Made by a program: the position numbers and the translations under genes
Source of the DNA: Enoplosus armatus
Lineage: Eukaryota; Chordata; Actinopteri; Centrarchiformes; Enoplosidae
Reading direction: 5' to 3'
Length of the DNA stretch: 64,000 bases
NCBI RefSeq assembly: GCF_043641665.1
Contig: NC_092186.1
Location: forward strand, 19,699,001-19,763,000
In this document: positions 61,101-64,000 of the stretch, piece after piece
Numbering within the stretch: position 1 is the stretch's first letter
Layout of the letters: each line of letters opens with the position of its first letter
Notes under the pieces: model-generated
Database searches by the model: none
Told to the model about the DNA's origin: nothing
The model's input: the letters and a program-made list of their open reading frames with translations, nothing else

Positions 61101-64000
61101 GACTACGGTGTTCATAGTCATGCGTCTTAGTGTTACATGGACTATCGTGCTCAATAATTCATCTGGAGTCTGATCAAAGTTGACTTCAGAGCATATTTAG
61201 CTTCAGAACACAGCTGGTGTTCGCTACAAAAGAGGAAAAGCTTTGTTAACGGCAGCAGCAGCAGCAACAACACAAAATGTAATTGAATCTGTGCATTTTA
61301 TCTAAAATGTGCATAATAAGTCAAAGTTCTGCAAATATCATTATCCGTTTTCTGAATTTTCAATTTCATCAAAATTGAGAAACTCCAGACTGCACACTTC
61401 ATTGATATCATCAAATATCCCCTGTGGGCAGACAATACACAGACATGTCCTTTTAAATGTGAAAATTCCTTTGAACTCTGGCTAATTAGTCGCTGGTCGT
61501 TTGCAGGCTTGTGCTCTTGTGTCCCTGCCTTGTTTCCACTCAGCCTGTTAGCGAACAACATATGGAAAAAACTGCTGTAAATTTGTAATCCCATTTATGA
61601 CTTAAACATGATCCACAGTATGAATTATTCAGAGTTACGCACAGCCGATCCGTTGGCTTTTGGGCCTGGACTGGAGTTGTCTTAGCTTTGATTTTTCCTG
61701 CTCTCGGGTTCCTTCCTCTGGACACGGTGCTCATCCACATGAGTCGGCTGTGTGTTTTATTTCCATATCTATCCATAAAGACAGACAGAGAGCTGCTGAG
61801 CTATAGATAATAAACCAGCGTCCTCAGGGGTATACAGTCAGGCTCGCTCAAATTAATAATACAAGCTTTTTCTACAGTAAGTGCAGGGTTGTAATGTTTC
61901 AGTGAGGCACTTGGTCACTGACAAGTTCAGGTTTAGGTTTCCACTCAGAAAGAGGAAGACACAATGCGATGGGGAAAAGAAATGTGCCCAAGCTAATTCA
62001 TCTGCACACTTCTAAAAAGGAGACTGAGCAGCCTCAAACTGAGGAAAATGGTTCACAAAACTGTGTGAAAGGAAGCTTGAACCCATTTCTGGGCAGCAGG
62101 GAAGGAAAATATCAAAGCAGATTGGTTAGACTTGACTATGCCAGGCTGGAGTCGAGCCATCTGCATGCTGTAATGTCATATTCAAAGTCTCTTTGTGACA
62201 TGAGAGGAAGATGAATGACTCTTCTTGTACTCAATCACTATTCAGTTTATTTAACCTTAATTTTATACAGTAGGCTTCTCCTAAGGCAAAGGCAAAAACT
62301 GCTGACTTTCATGTTGCAAATATAGCAGTGCACTTATGAAAAATGTGAGTATGAAGTTACAAGGAGCGAGGTGAACCTTCCTGTTGCATTATGGCTGCAG
62401 ATCCATTCAGTGTTCTAAGTAAAGGAAGATTTGATATATGTTACTGTGAGACACCAACTGTCTTGATTGTAGCCCTCCAAAAACACTGCTTTCTAGCTTG
62501 AAGAGCTTAAAACGAACTGTTTGAGTTAATATTAGAAGAAAGTACGAGTCACTTCTTATTGTATTAGTAATATTATGAAGGCTCTACTAAGTTCTGATTT
62601 CAAACAGACTAAACGAAAAAGTCAGATGGATCATCAGTTGTTTATTTCCCAGCAAAAACCAACCAAATTGCATTCACGTCTCTGTATATTACTGTGTTAT
62701 TATTATGAAATGCATCATCAAACTAGTCTATTGTTAGAATTTGCTCAGGAGAAAACCTAAAGCTCAACTAAAACTACAATCTCTGAGTGCTTGAATTATG
62801 GTCATGGTAAAGATTTCATAAAAAGTACAACTTGACAAAAAAAATCAAGAAAGCATGGATGAAAATGATACTTAATCTTGTAAAATTTGAATGAACTGAA
62901 ACAAGATTATCTTTAGATGATACATCTGTTAATCAATACAGCTATATACAAGATACAAGACATGAAACCTAAACTAACTAAAGATTAAGTAAAAAAACGT
63001 AACTAAATCAGGTGCTAAGATTAATATTGAGCTCCTCCAGTATTTCGGTACTGCCCCGCTAGTGAGCCTATTGCCAGATGTGCAGTATACGTAATATCTC
63101 AACAGACATATCACATAATATATTATAACACATCACAGCATATACATATTTTTCACAAACATCCGGGGAACTCTTAGAACGAGGAACTGTACTTCAGTCA
63201 TTTTCTGTTGCATCAGAGTCCAATCAGATCTCTGAGGCTGTATGAAGAGAAGGCAGCTGGGCTCCACACACAGAGCCTGTTTACAGGAGCCCAGATGGGA
63301 CATATCAAGTGCTGACAGGTTGAGCCCTGTCCTGTCACGTCCTGTTGCTGTGTCTTGTCCGTTGTGTTGACAGGTCTGGATGTAGAGACAGTAATGGGCC
63401 TGTCAGCAACTCAAACCTGAACCTGAGCCCAAATCAAATAAATTGTGCCAACCCTAACCTTTGTATCAACAGTGTAACATCCACAATCGGTAATCTTTGT
63501 ATATGGGTACATGTACAACATGCACTCTGAATAAAATAATGTAGTGACGACAAAATCTACTAGCTGTATCCTGCTAAGTGCTCTTGTCCTCTAAACGGGC
63601 ACTTTCTATCAGAGGACTCTTGTCTCCTAATAGGAAAACTGTAGTGTAGGTGATTAGGATTTATATTATAATCCCAAACAACTCCAAAAAACATAATTTG
63701 TTTTCAAACTTACACAAAAGGTGCTGGTGTATCTAACCTTTCTTTTCCATTGGTTTCCCAGGAGCAGGGGAAGCGCCGGTACAGAATTAAACTGATGCCA
63801 CATTAACAGAACTGCTACTGATTTCCTCATGTCCTGTTTGTGTTGTTGTATTTGTTGGTCTGTGTGCTGTCGGTCCAGGAGTTGTCGGAGGAGCGCCATT
63901 CCCCGCCGCTGCTCACAGTCAACGGGCCGGGCGAGGAAAAGCTGTTTCGCAGCAAGAGTGCCGAAGTGGAGCTGACGGTCGAGAAGGAGAGGGTCAAAAA
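36865..64000 (+). CDS. HOMER3: HOMER3 scaffold protein, N-terminal part (gene continues beyond the window)
   Basis: Post-synaptic adaptor whose EVH1 domain binds proline-rich ligands such as group I mGluRs, IP3 receptors and Shank, with a C-terminal coiled coil for tetramers. Exons: 36865-36869 (ATGGG), 51245-51401, 52916-53047, 53452-53559, a candidate microexon 61020-61028, and 63879 to the window end. The protein starts [23 protein letters not shown]1 covers about residues 1-110 with the ligand-pocket landmarks Trp24 and Gly89. The following [13 protein letters not shown] helix is conserved. The last exon holds [11 protein letters not shown], which is diagnostic for HOMER3 rather than HOMER1 or HOMER2. 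The tiny first exon with a 14.4-kb intron is the usual Homer architecture. The coiled coil and stop lie beyond position 64000. Adjacency to DDX49 supports orthology. Confidence 0.93.
37286..37316. repeat. (TG)n microsatellite
   Basis: Uninterrupted TG dinucleotide tract about 400 bp into HOMER3 intron 1. Confidence 0.9.
40086..40218 (+). repeat. Fish interspersed repeat, partial copy (ACATTTTGGG...AGTTAGCTTAGCTT family)
   Basis: The segment reads ATTATAGTTCAACATTTTGG, then TGACAAGAAGACTCTCATAC, CTGTGCGGTAAATATGTAGT and CAGCCAGTTAGCTTAGCTTG. The order of these blocks matches a repeat that is extremely common in acanthomorph fish. The arms of the element at 59611-60078 carry the same blocks, so this is one arm of that element type. 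Confidence 0.65.
42375..42480 (-). repeat. TAATCGATTAATCG-family repeat, end fragment
   Basis: ATTAATTGATTATCAGAATT, GTTGGTTAATTGTCTGTCGC and ACTAATCGATTTATAGACAA match one terminus of the same repeat family as 21575-21865. It is a fragment in HOMER3 intron 1. Confidence 0.55.
42978..42998. repeat. Poly-C tract
   Basis: Near-pure C run (about 20 bp with one A) in HOMER3 intron 1. Confidence 0.85.
43254..43312. repeat. (TG)n microsatellite
   Basis: About 59 bp of TG repeats with a single TGCG interruption near the end, in HOMER3 intron 1. Confidence 0.95.
43440..43672 (+). repeat. TAATCGATTAATCG-family repeat, second large fragment
   Basis: TTTGAAGATGTCACCTTGGG, GGCTTTAGGGAAGTGTAATG, GAGAAAATAATCCTAAAATC and AATCGATAATAAAAAGAATT align in order with the body and terminus of the family seen at 21575-21865. 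It is non-coding. Confidence 0.6.
45885..46290 (+). repeat. Fish interspersed repeat (ACTTTACTTGAGTA family)
   Basis: The copy runs from GTACTTGTACTTTACTTGAG through ATGCTACTTTATACTTACCC, TTTTTACTACATTTATCTGA, ATATGATCAACTTATAAAAT and GAATGCAGGACTTTAATTGT to GGTGGTATTGCTACTTCAC. The order of these blocks is that of a non-autonomous element very abundant in percomorph genomes. The two ends form rough inverted TACTTT-type motifs. There is no ORF. Its middle is deleted relative to copies I remember. Confidence 0.75.
51402..52915 (+). other. HOMER3 intron 2, no gene seen
   Basis: A non-coding intron between the two main EVH1 exons. Short CA repeats lie at 52009-52026, and (AT)n then (ATT)n tracts at 52798-52866 just before the next exon. 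No repeat family or RNA gene is recognised. Confidence 0.5.
52798..52866. repeat. (AT)n and (ATT)n simple repeats
   Basis: TA dinucleotides at 52798-52815 and ATT trinucleotides at 52842-52864, 50 bp upstream of the HOMER3 exon 3 acceptor. They may have expanded next to the polypyrimidine tract. Confidence 0.85.
54695..54717. repeat. (GGGA)n purine-rich repeat
   Basis: Tandem GGGA units within a broader purine-rich block (54560-54720) in HOMER3 intron 4. Confidence 0.75.
54766..55840 (-). mobile_element. Decayed non-LTR retrotransposon (LINE) reverse-transcriptase copy
   Basis: On the minus strand, successive frames give [15 protein letters not shown] (55680 region), [20 protein letters not shown] (55550 region) and [13 protein letters not shown] with [16 protein letters not shown] (55300-55200). 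These are reverse-transcriptase blocks, including the catalytic YADD. A frameshift separates the second and third blocks. The roughly 100 residues expected between the first and second are missing. The 3' end (plus 54766-54785) has an ATCAATCAATCAAT-type short tandem tail. The copy is 5'-truncated and cannot be active. It looks CR1/L2/Rex-like by the wording of the RT blocks, but the clade is not settled. Confidence 0.85.
56089..56149. repeat. (GT)n microsatellite
   Basis: About 61 bp of uninterrupted GT. Long open frames of Val-Cys or His-Thr repeats across it are artefacts. Confidence 0.95.
56640..57100. repeat. Probable fish interspersed repeat
   Basis: The blocks GCTAATAAGTGGCTAAATGA, GAACACCTAAAGTCATCTAC, GTGACCGTGGTGTTGTTTGT, GGCCTAACATTAGCTTTTTA, CTTTGCCACAGAGCTCATTT and GGAGGGAACCAGGGCAATGC occur in the same order in a repeat I recall from many percomorph genomes. 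There is no ORF, and boundaries and superfamily are uncertain. Confidence 0.45.
58041..58176. repeat. Poly-C followed by (CA)n tracts
   Basis: A pure C run occupies 58041-58055, followed by short CA repeats and a long (CA)n tract at 58135-58176. Confidence 0.9.
59611..60078. repeat. Inverted-repeat (MITE-like) fish element
   Basis: The left arm begins AGACATTTTGGGAAATACGC, then TTAGATGAGAAGATCATGTC. The right arm is its reverse complement, with GTATCAGTCTTCTCATCTAA, then GCATATTTCCCAAAATGTCA, then ACTATTCC. Outer arms of about 70-80 bp pair around a unique core. A second inverted pair, ACTATTTATTGGC and GCCAATAAATAGT, lies inside at 59720-59800. A partial copy of the arm is at 40086-40218. 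There is no ORF, so it is read as a non-autonomous DNA element. Confidence 0.75.
61020..61028 (+). other. HOMER3: Candidate 9-nt HOMER3 microexon (Leu-Ser-Gln)
   Basis: CTCTCCCAG is preceded by a long pyrimidine tract (about 60965-60990), a CTGAT branch-point-like motif and a TCTCAG acceptor. It is followed by a GTGCGTG donor. Nine bases in phase 0 fit between exon 4 (ends 53559, codon-complete) and the exon at 63879, so inclusion adds Leu-Ser-Gln without changing frame. Mammalian HOMER3 is known to have isoforms differing by three residues, from memory, in this part of the linker. Without RNA evidence it remains a strong prediction. Confidence 0.55.
61029..63878 (+). other. HOMER3 intron after the microexon, no gene seen
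   Basis: A/T-rich intron of 2.85 kb. A (GCA)n-like run of 'gcagcagcagcagcaac' lies near 61252-61268. No repeat family, RNA gene or exon is recognised before the acceptor at 63878. Confidence 0.45.

Overview
The window is vertebrate nuclear DNA, almost certainly from a teleost fish, probably a percomorph. The exons are small and split by GT-AG introns, many only 100-500 bp long. The four protein-coding genes match vertebrate proteins along their length, and the introns carry interspersed repeats typical of ray-finned fish: a hAT relic, a decayed LINE, long foldback elements and the 'ACTTTACTTGAGTA' family. There is no bacterial, phage or CRISPR content. The exon models below were built by hand from splice sites, reading phase and remembered family sequences; nothing was aligned by software.

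Layout from left to right: (1) PGPEP1 (pyroglutamyl-peptidase I), plus strand, 5 coding exons at 436-6700 with a 3' UTR to about 9440. Its last intron holds a foldback element of about 430 bp. (2) UPF1 (RNA helicase of nonsense-mediated decay), plus strand, 23 coding exons at 10645-23155. It has an upstream ORF and a long predicted 3' UTR with proximal and distal poly(A) signals. (3) DDX49 (DEAD-box helicase), minus strand, 13 coding exons at 32587-26451, tail-to-tail with UPF1. (4) HOMER3 (synaptic scaffold with an EVH1 domain), plus strand, starting at 36865 and running off the right end. Its first intron is 14.4 kb and it has a candidate 9-nt microexon at 61020-61028.

The four genes do not form a pathway. 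UPF1 acts in cytoplasmic mRNA surveillance, DDX49 most likely in nucleolar rRNA maturation, PGPEP1 trims N-terminal pyroglutamate, and HOMER3 links mGluR/IP3R-type ligands. What they share is synteny: all four orthologues sit on human 19p13.11, so the block is an old vertebrate linkage group, with local changes in order and orientation. All four reading frames close without frameshift, with 210, 1101 and 479 residues for the three complete genes. I found no convincing new biological system. The most useful leads are the HOMER3 microexon, the UPF1 5'/3' UTR architecture, a tandem splice donor in the UPF1 regulatory loop, and the dispersed palindromic repeats.
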